A stretch of 64,000 nucleotides of DNA from Peribacillus cavernae (GCF_003989135.1 NZ_RYZZ01000017.1:62001-126000); one strand, 5' to 3'. Positions 1 through 8,109 are shown, numbered from the stretch's first letter. The notes: a model not told the origin generated them from the letters alone. Translations and numbers: made by a program.

Positions 1-356
1 ATGAATATCTATATATCGTGGATCGGAAAAATGATTTAATTATCCGCGGCGGTTTTAATATCTACCCGAGAGACCTTGAAGAAGTAATTATGTCCCATGA
101 AGCTGTTGCAGAAGTGGCCGTCATTGGCATTCCCGATGAAAGAATTGGTGAGGAAATCGTCGCCTGTGTCGTCAAAAACCCAGGGTCGATTGTTTCCGAA
201 GTAGAAATCATCGCCTATAGCCAACAAAAACTGGCAAAATACAAAACTCCTAAACGTGTTGTCTTTCTCCAACAGCTGCCAAGAAACGGAGTAGGCAAAA
301 TACTCAAAAGGAAATTAAGGGAAATGTATGAAACCACCGATTTTAGCTTCTCATAA
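1..356 (+). CDS. AMP-forming acyl-CoA synthetase, C-terminal end (partial)
   Basis: The gene runs in from the left edge; the reading frame is open from base 3 and reads E-Y-L-Y-I-V-D-R-K-N-D before the first possible internal start (GTG at 18). The visible part is the mobile C-terminal domain of the ANL superfamily: the hinge DRKNDLIIRGGFNIYP, then the AVIGIPDERIGEE strand, and near the end NGVGKILKRKLRE, whose first lysine is the adenylation lysine of the family. Family knowledge: these enzymes activate a carboxylic acid to an acyl-CoA through an acyl-adenylate. The substrate cannot be told from this end. A hairpin follows at 424-458. Confidence 0.9.
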   Translation, partial: EYLYIVDRKNDLIIRGGFNIYPRDLEEVIMSHEAVAEVAVIGIPDERIGEEIVACVVKNPGSIVSEVEIIAYSQQKLAKYKTPKRVVFLQQLPRNGVGKILKRKLREMYETTDFSFS

Positions 357-423
357 TTTTTATACTTCAAAACCGTTGATCGGTAAATGTTGCTAGACCA
401 TAATATAGTGTTTTGATCTCTCC

Positions 424-460
424 ATGCCCATCAGTGTTCAAGAAGTCCTGATGGGCATTT
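424..460 (+). terminator. Hairpin after the acyl-CoA synthetase gene
   Basis: ATGCCCATCAG (424-434) pairs perfectly with CTGATGGGCAT (448-458) around a 13-nt loop, followed by only a short T tract. It lies between the plus-strand synthetase and the minus-strand pirin gene and could serve both. Confidence 0.6.
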
Positions 461-495
461 GAAAAGACATTTTCGCAATCCCGGGACCTCTAACC

Positions 496-1353
496 TTAAT
501 CAAACAGCCCATCCTGATAATCCTTGTAAGCCTGGATGAGTTCTTCCTCTGTGTTCATGACGAACGGTCCGCGATGGGCTATCGGTTCATTAAGAGGTTC
601 ACCGTTAAGAACCAAAATAATCGCATTTTCACTGGTGGCTTTCAATAAAATATCTTCGCCTTCATTTTTAAAAAGGACAAATTGCTGGGCTGATACATTT
701 CTTTCCTCATTGATTTCTACTGAGCCCTTCAAGATAAAAATGCCTGTATTGTAGTCGCTCCGAAGAGACATGGTCGCTTTTCCATTACGATTAAGGCGAA
801 CGTCATACATGTTCATAGGAGTAAAAGTAGATGCAGGTCCGATTATCCCGTTGTATTCTCCTGCGATCACCCTTACTGTTCCCTCTTGATCTTGAAGGGA
901 GACATTTGGAATTTTATCAATAGAAAGGGATTGATATTTCGGGCCAGTCAGTTTGTGTACTTTCGGGAGATTAATCCAGAGTTGAACGAAATCGACCGCT
1001 CCGCCTTCAGGAAGTTCCGGAAACTCCATATGTTGAATCCCGGACCCGGCTGTCATCCATTGCACCTCATCCTTATTTATAGTGCCGCCATTCCCTTTAG
1101 TATCAAAATGGGTAATACTCCCTTCAAATACAATCGAAACCGTTTCAATCCCCCTATGCGGGTGCAAGCCATCTGTTCTGCCCTTGCCGGAAATAGCCGC
1201 AAATGTCATGGACGGGCCATGATCCATTAAAAAGAACGGACTCATCCTTTGGGGATCGCTGTATTTGGGAAGGTAATTTTTCACTTGAAAATCGCCGACT
1301 TGAAAAGGCTCTGAACCGCCAAAAATTTGCTCAATTTGTTTATAATTTTCCAT
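496..1353 (-). CDS. Pirin family protein (285 aa)
   Basis: Two-cupin pirin family protein, cytoplasmic. The N-terminal cupin carries HPHRGIET (residues 64-71) and TAGSGIQHMEF (101-111). H64, H66, H108 and E110 fall at the spacing of the metal ligands of pirins, so metal binding is expected. The region from about residue 195 is the second, degenerate cupin. Some bacterial pirins have quercetin dioxygenase activity and others bind partner proteins; the sequence does not decide between these. The length is normal for the family. It stands alone, transcribed away from the gutted transporter next to it. Confidence 0.92.
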   Translation of the reverse strand: MENYKQIEQIFGGSEPFQVGDFQVKNYLPKYSDPQRMSPFFLMDHGPSMTFAAISGKGRTDGLHPHRGIETVSIVFEGSITHFDTKGNGGTINKDEVQWMTAGSGIQHMEFPELPEGGAVDFVQLWINLPKVHKLTGPKYQSLSIDKIPNVSLQDQEGTVRVIAGEYNGIIGPASTFTPMNMYDVRLNRNGKATMSLRSDYNTGIFILKGSVEINEERNVSAQQFVLFKNEGEDILLKATSENAIILVLNGEPLNEPIAHRGPFVMNTEEELIQAYKDYQDGLFD

Positions 1354-1404
1354 TATATATTTCCTCTCTTTTTTCGTCTAATCAGCATTTTTCGTGACCT
1401 CAGG

Positions 1405-1667
1405 CTATTCGGTCTTTTCGATTTTTTCATCTTTCATCCGGCTGAAAATAAAAGCAAGAATCGAGCCTGAAATGTTATGCCAGACGCTGAAAATGGCGCT
1501 TGGTACAGCGGCCAAAGGTGAAAAATGTGCCGTCGCTATCGCCACACCAACACCGGAATTCTGCATCCCGACCGCCATTGCGACTGCTTTGTGTTTAGCT
1601 AAGTCCATCCCACCCAAAAAGTAAATGTTTTGCCAGCAAATGTGCTGACTCTCTCTATAAATCCCAT
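1405..1667 (-). pseudogene. BASS-family sodium symporter, internally deleted remnant
   Basis: A perfect ribosome site (TAAGGAGGTT, 1680-1671) precedes ATG at 1667, which reads [19 protein letters not shown] and stops at a TAG after 22 codons. This resembles the N-terminus of YocS/PanS-like bile-acid:sodium-symporter (BASS) proteins. From about 1617, in another frame, comes the family's C-terminal end: [20 protein letters not shown], then a [19 protein letters not shown] stretch. MQNSG and SVWHNISG are typical of BASS proteins. About two thirds of a normal ~320-residue protein, including most membrane helices, is missing and the two ends are out of frame. The gene is dead. Confidence 0.8.
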
Positions 1668-1892
1668 GACAACCTCCTTAATGATGTTAAAATAAATGAT
1701 TAAATATTTTAAATACCGATATTTTACTATAAATTATGAAGTCATGAAAGCATATTTTAAACTTTTTAACTATTTTAAAAAGCAAGAAGGAAACACCTTT
1801 TTAAAACGCCTCCATTCTATCGTTTTATTACAATAATATTTCCATATAGAGCTATACTAATGAAAGGAATTATTTTATGGAGGATACTTACT

Positions 1893-2654
1893 TTGTCTTA
1901 TCGGAATAGACGTCTAGAAGAATTTCTGGAGGCAATCACTCAATTACCCCAGAAGAGTATGCTTAGCAAAGACGATTTGCTGACAAAACAGTTTTTGATA
2001 GAAGAACACGAAGATTTAGAGATCTACTATTCGCCCCATAACGATTACATCAATCAAGATGCAAGCATCGTCATTGTTGGCATCACTCCGGGGTGGACAC
2101 AGATGAGAACAGCTTTTCGACAAGCTATTGAAAGCATCAAAAAAGGTGATTCTCCGGAACAGCTTGTAAAAAAAGCGAAAATAGCCGCAAGCTTTTCCGG
2201 CACGATGAGGGCTAACTTAATTGAAATGTTGGATGAATGCGGTATTGCAAAAGCGGTACATACAGCCAGTTCAGCGTCGCTGTTTACCGAAAAAAGACAT
2301 CTATTGCACACTACATCGGTTATTCGATATCCTGTCTTTTACCAAAAGAAAAATTACACAGGGTATCGTCCAAAAATAGATCGCTCAGCTATGCTATCCA
2401 GGTATGCCTATGAGGAATTTCCAGAAGAAATTGCAGAGCTTAATAACCCCTCGCTGATTATTCCTCTTGGTAAATCCGTTGAACAAGTTGTTCGCACGCT
2501 TATTACTGATAAAAAGTTTCCTGGAGATACTTGCCTATTTGGCTTTCCGCACCCATCCGGCGCAAATGTGCATCGAAAAAAGCAATTTCAAGAGCACGTT
2601 GATTCATTCAAGGGGATCGTTGAAAGATGGGCGGAAAAAAGCTCGAAAATTTAA
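1893..2654 (+). CDS. Uracil-DNA glycosylase superfamily-like protein (253 aa)
   Basis: I choose the TTG at 1893 as start because GGAGG at 1879-1883 sits 9 nt upstream; the ATG at 1860 has no ribosome site. Seen: VGITPG at residues 62-67 fits the GxxPG water-activating loop of the UDG superfamily, and GFPHPSGAN at 217-225 fits the HPSxxN minor-groove loop near the C-terminus. The order and spacing of the two motifs match the superfamily. The rest is divergent and there are no FeS-cluster cysteines of the family 4/5 type. DNA base-excision activity is therefore inferred, not proven. It is convergent with desR across a short repeat array. Confidence 0.6.
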   Translation: MSYRNRRLEEFLEAITQLPQKSMLSKDDLLTKQFLIEEHEDLEIYYSPHNDYINQDASIVIVGITPGWTQMRTAFRQAIESIKKGDSPEQLVKKAKIAASFSGTMRANLIEMLDECGIAKAVHTASSASLFTEKRHLLHTTSVIRYPVFYQKKNYTGYRPKIDRSAMLSRYAYEEFPEEIAELNNPSLIIPLGKSVEQVVRTLITDKKFPGDTCLFGFPHPSGANVHRKKQFQEHVDSFKGIVERWAEKSSKI

Positions 2655-2712
2655 TCTGTAATGTATCCTTAAAGAGGTGTGAACATTGATTCAAGCAGAA
2701 AAACGCTTTTTA

Positions 2713-2784
2713 TAAGCGAAAAAACGGATAATTAAGCGATAACACCTGTGATTTAAGCGAAAACTGTTCTCTTTTAAGCCAAAA
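2713..2784. repeat. Phased short repeat, TTAAGCGAAAA, four units at about 20-21 bp
   Basis: TAAGCG-type cores start at 2713, 2733, 2754 and 2775 (the last is TAAGCC), each followed by A-rich sequence. The unit is roughly TTAAGCGAAAA plus ten variable bases. It lies between the convergent UDG-like and desR genes. The first unit also forms a small CGCTT/AAGCG hairpin with flanking A and T runs that could terminate transcription. Confidence 0.6.
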
Positions 2785-2853
2785 GGTAACTTAACTTAAA
2801 AAAATATCCCATATCATGAGGTCTCGATAGGGATATTTCGATATCATTCAACT

Positions 2854-3453
2854 TTATTTAAACCAGCCTTTTTCTTTGGATTGGGTAATTGCTTCGATCC
2901 GATTCTTCACTTCAAGTTTATCCAATATCGTCGAAATATAGTTTCGGACCGTTCCCGTTTTTAATTTAAGCTCATCAGCGATTTCTTTTGTGTTTTTTCC
3001 ATCGGCAACGAGTTCCAATACCTCCTTTTCGCGTTCGGTAAGAGGATTCTCTTCACTGTAAACATCATCCATTAGTTCCGGGGCATAAATCCGCCTGCCT
3101 GCCATGATGCTGCGGATGGAACTGGCCAGCTCTTCGCTCGGGCTGTCTTTCAATAGGTAGCCGCTTACCCCTGCTTTTAAAGCTCTTTGAAAGTAACCGG
3201 AACGGGCGAAAGTTGTTAAAATAATCACTTTGCAGCCCAGCCCTTTGAGCACTTCTGCTGCCTCGAGTCCGTTCTTTCCCGGCATTTCGATATCCATGAT
3301 ACAAACATCCGGTTGAAATTGCTTCACGAGAGCAATCGCTTCTTCTCCGTTCCATGCTTTGCCGACGACTTCCATATCCTCTTCCAAATTGAGCAGAGAA
3401 CCCAAGGCTCCCAACAGCATTCGCTGGTCTTCAGCAATTACTACTCGAATCAT
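2854..3453 (-). CDS. desR: Response regulator DesR (NarL/LuxR family)
   Basis: Receiver domain at residues 1-120 with the acidic pair E8/D9, phospho-acceptor D54 in CIMDIEMPGKNG and a conserved K near 105. A LuxR-type helix-turn-helix follows at about 135-199 (NPLTEREKEVLELVADGKNT). The length of 199 aa and D54 match B. subtilis DesR as I recall it. Family knowledge: phospho-DesR activates des transcription on cooling. The start overlaps the end of desK by 4 bp, so the two are translationally coupled. Because des itself looks damaged here, the regulator may have lost its main known target or may act elsewhere. Confidence 0.92.
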   Translation of the reverse strand: MIRVVIAEDQRMLLGALGSLLNLEEDMEVVGKAWNGEEAIALVKQFQPDVCIMDIEMPGKNGLEAAEVLKGLGCKVIILTTFARSGYFQRALKAGVSGYLLKDSPSEELASSIRSIMAGRRIYAPELMDDVYSEENPLTEREKEVLELVADGKNTKEIADELKLKTGTVRNYISTILDKLEVKNRIEAITQSKEKGWFK

Positions 3454-4586
3454 TTAAGTTCCTCCATATCTGTCAGTTTTACGTCATTCGGTACCTTAAT
3501 GAATAAGGTTGTTCCTTCCTGCGTGTTAATCTCCAGGCTTCCGTTGACGAATTCCAGACGTTCTTTCATTCCAATTAGCCCGTTACCTTTCGCAAAGTCA
3601 CCTTCTGTCACATTGATGTTTCCGTTATCCCGGACGATAATCACGATTTCATTCCATGTTTGCTCAACAGAGATATAACAGGAAGTAGCGCCGCTATGCT
3701 TAACGACATTGGTCACAGCTTCTTTCAAACACATACTCAAAATATTTTCAGTCAGCAGCGAAACATTCGTTAAATGGATCTCCTCTTCACCCACAAAATC
3801 AATTTGCGCTGCTTTGAGTATTTGTTTAACGAGGAGGATTTCTTCATTCAAGCGAATCCCGCGCATTTGCGAGACTATCTTCCTTACTTCATTTAATGCC
3901 GTTCGCGCTGTCTGTTGAACGTCTTTCAATTCATTACGGGCCTGTTCGGGATCTTTGTGAATTAATTTCCGTGCCAAATCGCTTTTTAGTCCAATGAGGG
4001 AAAGCTTTTGTCCCAGTGTATCATGAAGATCGCGGGCAATGCGCTGGCGTTCCTCCAATTTCACAAGCTCGGAAATCCGTTTGTTGGCATCTTCCAGCTT
4101 TTCTTCGAGTTGACCCCGCTCTTTGCGATTACGGATGCTGAATGGGAGGAGAATGACGCTAATCCAAATGATGACCACAAATGGCAATTGTATTAAAAAA
4201 AATTCTTCCTGCAGCGCAATGTTAAAGTTGATCGACACTGTCGTGCTGACCAAGTGAACTATATATAACGTCAAAAAAGCGACACGATCTTTTATGTTGC
4301 CGTTAAAATAGGCAATAAAAAAGGCAAAATAAATATAGCTGAAAAGGATTGTTGATGTAACCGAAATGCCAATGAGGATACACGTCCACAGATAAATCGG
4401 CCATCCTATCGAAATAAATGCAATCCGGTAGAAAATAAAGAATAAGATTGTCAGCAATATGCCGACAGCTATTTCGATCACTGAGGAGGATTGAAAAATA
4501 AAATAAAACGGTAAAATGCTAAGAATAGTCCATATATAAGGAGAAATCCCTGTACTTTTCAGGAATATCAGATACCTTTTTAACAT
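3450..4586 (-). CDS. desK: Membrane thermosensor histidine kinase DesK
   Basis: The N-terminal 150 residues form four to five hydrophobic segments, the membrane thickness/temperature sensor of the family. A linker coiled coil follows (about 155-180), then the HisKA_3 dimerisation helix with phospho-acceptor H188 in RDLHDTLGQKLS, exactly the DesK position, and an HATPase_c domain with CLKEAVTNVVKHSGA (N box) and GNGLIGMKERL (G box). Known role in B. subtilis: kinase at low temperature, phosphatase at high temperature, acting on DesR. A good site (AAGAGG) precedes the ATG. It is downstream of des and overlaps desR, the standard des-desK-desR order. Confidence 0.93.
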   Translation of the reverse strand: MLKRYLIFLKSTGISPYIWTILSILPFYFIFQSSSVIEIAVGILLTILFFIFYRIAFISIGWPIYLWTCILIGISVTSTILFSYIYFAFFIAYFNGNIKDRVAFLTLYIVHLVSTTVSINFNIALQEEFFLIQLPFVVIIWISVILLPFSIRNRKERGQLEEKLEDANKRISELVKLEERQRIARDLHDTLGQKLSLIGLKSDLARKLIHKDPEQARNELKDVQQTARTALNEVRKIVSQMRGIRLNEEILLVKQILKAAQIDFVGEEEIHLTNVSLLTENILSMCLKEAVTNVVKHSGATSCYISVEQTWNEIVIIVRDNGNINVTEGDFAKGNGLIGMKERLEFVNGSLEINTQEGTTLFIKVPNDVKLTDMEELK

Positions 4587-4619
4587 GATCGAAACCTCTT
4601 TTACGGTTTTAGATATTTG

Positions 4620-4667
4620 TTATCTTATCACAACAAGGAACCATCTACTAATAACCTGTGTGATCAT
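4620..4667 (-). CDS. Possible 15-codon leader peptide upstream of desK
   Basis: GGGAGGGG is followed 9 nt later by ATG and a 15-residue frame, M-I-T-Q-V-I-S-R-W-F-L-V-V-I-R, ending 33 nt before the desK start. The ribosome site is stronger than desK's own. It may be chance, a decayed gene start, or a leader affecting desK translation. There is no family evidence. Confidence 0.2.
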   Translation of the reverse strand: MITQVISRWFLVVIR

Positions 4668-4754
4668 TCTTATACCCCTCCCTGTTTCTTATCAGAGCAT
4701 TAACGCTATAGGTTATGAAAAAAGGAGGGAGAAAGAATTTTATTCGCATATCTA

Positions 4755-5614
4755 TCAGGATTGTGCTTTAGACACTCTTTCTTTCGAAAAAGATTTGAGA
4801 TCTCTATACATGACAAACTTTTTGCTTTGCTCGTCCCACAGACGGAATTGGAGTGAGCGCAAACTCGTCGCCAAAGTAATCGTTGGTACATTCTGTAGAG
4901 GGAGCGTGTTGTTGTGTACGGCTTCAAGTTTATAGTTAGGTACACTTGGACTTAGATGGTGAACATGGTGATAGCCGATATTGCCTGTAAGCCATTGGAG
5001 GAGTTTGGGAAGCTTATAGAAAGAACTCCCTTCCACGGCTGCCTTTACGTAGTCCCAATCTTCATTTTCTTCAAAATAAGAATCTTCAAACGTGTGCTGT
5101 ACGTAAAAAAGCCAGATTCCGATAGAGCCAGAAATAAAAAAGATCGGTCCTTGTACTAAAAGGAAGGATTCCCAACCGATTGCCCAGCAAAGCAATCCAG
5201 CCAGAGCAACAATCGAAATGTTCGTTGTATACGTGTTCATGCGTTCCTTCAACCTGGCACCTTTCCTGTTAAATCTATTAGATAAAAGGAAAGCGTATAT
5301 TGGCCCCAAGCCAAACAAAACAAACGGATTCCGATAGATCCGATATGCCATCCGGCGCCAGAGAGGTGCTGACAAATATTCCTCGATCGTAAGGACCCAT
5401 ATATCTCCTGTACCTCGTTTATCTAAATTGCTGCTAGTCGCGTGATGAATGGAATGGCTATGTTTCCATTGGCTATAGGGGAACAGAGTTAAAATACCGG
5501 TTATTGTACCAACAATATTATTTAAGCGCCGGTTTTTAAAGAAAGATTGATGACAACAATCATGAAAAATAATGAAAATCCGTGTCAAAAATCCATATGA
5601 TTTTGTTTGTTCAT
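4755..5614 (-). pseudogene. des: Acyl-lipid desaturase Des, 5'-deleted
   Basis: From 5600 down to 4755 the sequence reads as a Bacillus-type Δ5 phospholipid desaturase, with the three histidine boxes HDCCHQSFF, HSHSIHH and HHVHH and strong overall resemblance to B. subtilis Des. About 65-70 N-terminal residues, including the first membrane segments, are missing. The ATG with the upstream ribosome site (5614; GAAGGG at 5633-5628) reads only M-N-K-Q-N-H-M-D-F and stops; the desaturase frame is one step over and has no start with a ribosome site (the first is TTG at 5588). The simplest reading is an out-of-frame deletion between codon ~6 and the YGFLTRIFIIF segment. A fragment could still be made from 5588, but without the first helices it is unlikely to work. 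Confidence 0.65.
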
Positions 5615-5642
5615 AGTGGGTTGATTCCCTTCTACATTTGGT

Positions 5643-5716
5643 AAATCAAATTATAACGAAAAAAAATGAATCTTTGCAGTCATACCTGTCATGTACACAA
5701 TGTGATAAATGTCATA
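5643..5716 (-). promoter_or_regulatory. des promoter with DesR-like GTCAT operator repeats
   Basis: On the minus strand a good -10 box TATAAT lies at 5655-5650 with no clear -35 hexamer, as expected for an activator-dependent promoter. Upstream, GTCAT (read on the plus strand) occurs at 5679, 5688 and 5711, within about 40 bp. In B. subtilis, DesR binds a repeated site just upstream of Pdes. The match to that operator is my inference. Confidence 0.5.
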
Positions 5717-5824
5717 TTCAGTCCATCAAAAAACCCTATAGATATCTGTTCAACTTTTCCTCTATAACCTCGTATAGGACAAACTTGGATCGGGGCAGGC
5801 TGTATGTAAGGAGGCGAATTATAA

Positions 5825-5917
5825 ATGAGCACTTTCGAAGTTCTGTCCCTGATGCTTAGCTTTGGCATGTTTGTAGTCGCTGTTCTAAAATTTAACGACC
5901 ATGATAAAAATTCTTAA
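5825..5917 (+). CDS. Holin-like toxin peptide (30 aa), probable type I toxin
   Basis: A strong AGGAGG site (5811-5816) precedes ATG at 5825. The 30-residue peptide begins MSTFEVLSLMLSFGMFVVAV and ends with a polar, charged tail (K-F-N-D-H-D-K-N-S). This is the pattern of the 'putative holin-like toxin' family of Firmicutes: a short N-terminal S/T-x-[FY]-E-x-L motif, one membrane helix, a charged tail, about 30 residues. Related peptides (TxpA/BsrG-type) are controlled by an antisense RNA over the 3' end. A strong terminator starts at the stop codon. The antisense RNA is not identifiable by eye here. Confidence 0.7.
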   Translation: MSTFEVLSLMLSFGMFVVAVLKFNDHDKNS

Positions 5918-5946
5918 ACACGCTGAAAAGGCGTGTTATTTTTTTA
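5917..5946 (+). terminator. Terminator of the holin-like toxin mRNA
   Basis: AACACGC (5917-5923) pairs with GCGTGTT (5931-5937), followed by a T tract. The hairpin begins at the last base of the toxin stop codon, an arrangement usual for type I toxin mRNAs. Confidence 0.8.
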
Positions 5947-6083
5947 AAAAATTGTCCATCATATTTTATTAATCTACTATACATTGCTCTATACAGAATA
6001 GCAAAAACTCTCCCAGTTGGTACGAAATTGATCTATTGTGATAAAATCGAGTTGTAGGTTTTTGATAAAAGGGAGAATCATAG

Positions 6084-7196
6084 ATGAATCAATTAAAAAG
6101 AATTGCCCAGTTTGGATTCATATTTGTGCTGTTCAACAGTGTGTTGTTTTATATAGGGTGGAACGGCTGGGAATGGCTAAGAGTTGCCTTTGATGTTCAA
6201 AATCCGTTGCTTTATAGCATTGTTTTTGTATTGCTCTCTTATTCTTTTGTGCTTGGCCGATTATCCAAATATGTAGCGGTATTGCGAAGCGTCGGCTATG
6301 TTTGGATGGCGGTCATTCAATATGGCTTGATTCTTTTACCGATCGCGGACTTGGCTGTATTGCTTTTAAAATGGTCTCCTGTACAGGTATCATCGGCCAT
6401 ATACTTTGTCGGAATTTCTGTAATCGTTTTGTTTGCGATTATTTTTGCATATGGGCTATTCAATGCATACATTCCTGTAGTAAGGAAATATCAGATCCAG
6501 GTCCCGAAAAAGAAAGGCAGCAGAACTTCTCTTCGCCTCGCTGTGGCCTCTGATATGCATTTTGGAAGGTTGTCGGGAATATCGCACTTGAGGAGATTAG
6601 TAGAAAAAATTACAGCGATTAAACCTGACTTAATTCTGTTGCCGGGGGATATCATTGATGATGAGCCTGAACCATTCATTGAAAAGAACATGGGGTCCAT
6701 CATGAGTCAATTAAAAGCCCCATTGGGCGTCTTTGGGGTTTTGGGCAACCACGAGTACTATGGCGGAAAAATTCCTGAATTTATTGAACAAATGAACAAA
6801 ATCAATATTACGATTATGACCGATGACAGGCTGACCATCGGGAATAGCTTTCAGCTCATTGGAAGAAAAGACAAAACGGATAAAGAAAGAAAGACATTTA
6901 AAGAACTGCTAACAGACATTGACAGGTCTTATCCGATTATTGCAATGGACCATCAGCCTTTCGAATTGAAACAAGCACAGGAGAATGGAGTGGACATTCT
7001 ATTCTCAGGTCATACTCATCGCGGACAAATGGCACCTAACCATCTCATCACCAAGAAAATGTACGAATTGGATTGGGGCTATTTAAAAAAAGAACAGCTT
7101 CATGCATTTGTTTCTTCTGGTTTTGGATTCTGGGGGCCGCCGCTGCGAATCGGCGGCAGATCGGAAATTTTGCAAATTGACGTAATTTTTATCTAG
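6084..7196 (+). CDS. Membrane-anchored metallophosphoesterase (370 aa)
   Basis: About four membrane helices occupy residues 1-140. A calcineurin-type phosphoesterase domain follows from about 150, with all metal motifs in order: ASDMHFG, LPGDIIDD, GNHEYYGG, a MDHQP histidine and SGHTHRGQM. This is the layout of the YkoQ/YkuE/YaeI group, usually bound to the membrane and suspected to act on lipid or nucleotide phosphodiesters; the substrate is unknown here. AAAGGGAG lies before the ATG. It appears to be a single-gene unit closed by the hairpin at 7211-7234. Confidence 0.88.
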   Translation: MNQLKRIAQFGFIFVLFNSVLFYIGWNGWEWLRVAFDVQNPLLYSIVFVLLSYSFVLGRLSKYVAVLRSVGYVWMAVIQYGLILLPIADLAVLLLKWSPVQVSSAIYFVGISVIVLFAIIFAYGLFNAYIPVVRKYQIQVPKKKGSRTSLRLAVASDMHFGRLSGISHLRRLVEKITAIKPDLILLPGDIIDDEPEPFIEKNMGSIMSQLKAPLGVFGVLGNHEYYGGKIPEFIEQMNKINITIMTDDRLTIGNSFQLIGRKDKTDKERKTFKELLTDIDRSYPIIAMDHQPFELKQAQENGVDILFSGHTHRGQMAPNHLITKKMYELDWGYLKKEQLHAFVSSGFGFWGPPLRIGGRSEILQIDVIFI

Positions 7197-7210
7197 ATTA
7201 TTGTAACTTA

Positions 7211-7236
7211 AAAGCCGCCTTACTAGGCGGCTTTAT
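7211..7236. terminator. Bidirectional terminator
   Basis: AAAGCCGCC (7211-7219) and GGCGGCTTT (7226-7234) form a perfect stem with a 6-nt loop, between the convergent phosphoesterase and nitrilase genes. Confidence 0.85.
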
Positions 7237-7252
7237 TTGCTATATCCATATC

Positions 7253-8095
7253 CTAGTCAAAATCGGGATTGGAAATTTCTTTATAATGCTGCATCGTTAA
7301 ATGGATATCTTCGTCTCGCATGATAGGCAATATCGTTCGGATCTCTTTCACCGCTTTATAATCGATTTCACAGATTTGAACGAATTCCTCTCCATAAGGA
7401 CATTGGGCGATAATTTCTCCGTATGGATCTATCATCATTGAGTTTCCATAAAATTTAAGTCCTTTTTCAGTCCCAACACGATTCACTAAGACTACATAAC
7501 ACCCATAGATCCCTGCATAAAATTGTCCAACACGTGCCCAGCCGACAGAGCTGGAATATTTACTGCCAAGGCCGCCTTCCGGACTATTAATCAAACCAAT
7601 CAGCAGCGAAGCGTGATGATGAGCTGCAATATGCGGCAATGATGGGTGCCATAAATCATTGCAAATCAACATGCTGGAAGTAAAAGAACCTATTTGTTCG
7701 ACTTTTACTTTTTTTCCTTTTGTGAAATATTTACCCTCTTCAAAAACACCGTAATTTGTAGGATAAATCTTTCTCTGAACAATACTAACCTGGCCATCCT
7801 TGATCATCATCGCTGAGTTGTATATTTTTTCAGATTTTCCTTTTTCGACAAATCCAAAAACGGCGTTCATCCCTGTTTCTAACGATGCCTCACAAACCCG
7901 AGCAATTTCTTGCGAATCCGTTGTTAACGCTACATCATATAGTCGATCTTTAAGGTCATATCCTGTTAGTGAAAGCTCCGGAAAAACAAGCATATCCGCT
8001 TTCCCTTTGTTCGTTCGCATAATCTCGATCATTTTTGTCAAATTGGCATCTACATCGCCAATTACAGGTGCAACCTGAGCTATCCCTAATCTCAT
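7253..8095 (-). CDS. Nitrilase-superfamily carbon-nitrogen hydrolase (280 aa)
   Basis: The Glu-Lys-Cys triad of the superfamily is visible: E40 in FPELSLTGYD, K109 in QRKIYPTNYG and C145 in LICNDLWHP. The length is that of a single-domain amidohydrolase. Family knowledge: these cytoplasmic enzymes hydrolyse amides, N-carbamoyl compounds or nitriles with a thioester intermediate. The N at 146 and DLWHP (rather than C-[FY]-D-x-R-[FY]-PE) point away from omega-amidase and classic nitrilase and leave the substrate open. The gene stands alone, but the next 23 kb is rich in amide-cleaving enzymes, so a related role is plausible. Confidence 0.85.
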   Translation of the reverse strand: MRLGIAQVAPVIGDVDANLTKMIEIMRTNKGKADMLVFPELSLTGYDLKDRLYDVALTTDSQEIARVCEASLETGMNAVFGFVEKGKSEKIYNSAMMIKDGQVSIVQRKIYPTNYGVFEEGKYFTKGKKVKVEQIGSFTSSMLICNDLWHPSLPHIAAHHHASLLIGLINSPEGGLGSKYSSSVGWARVGQFYAGIYGCYVVLVNRVGTEKGLKFYGNSMMIDPYGEIIAQCPYGEEFVQICEIDYKAVKEIRTILPIMRDEDIHLTMQHYKEISNPDFD

Positions 8096-8109
8096 CGTAA
8101 TTCCCCTCG

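Noticed and set aside
4706-4945. 79-codon minus-strand frame overlapping the end of des
   Set aside because: Alternate frame of the desaturase; no family features.
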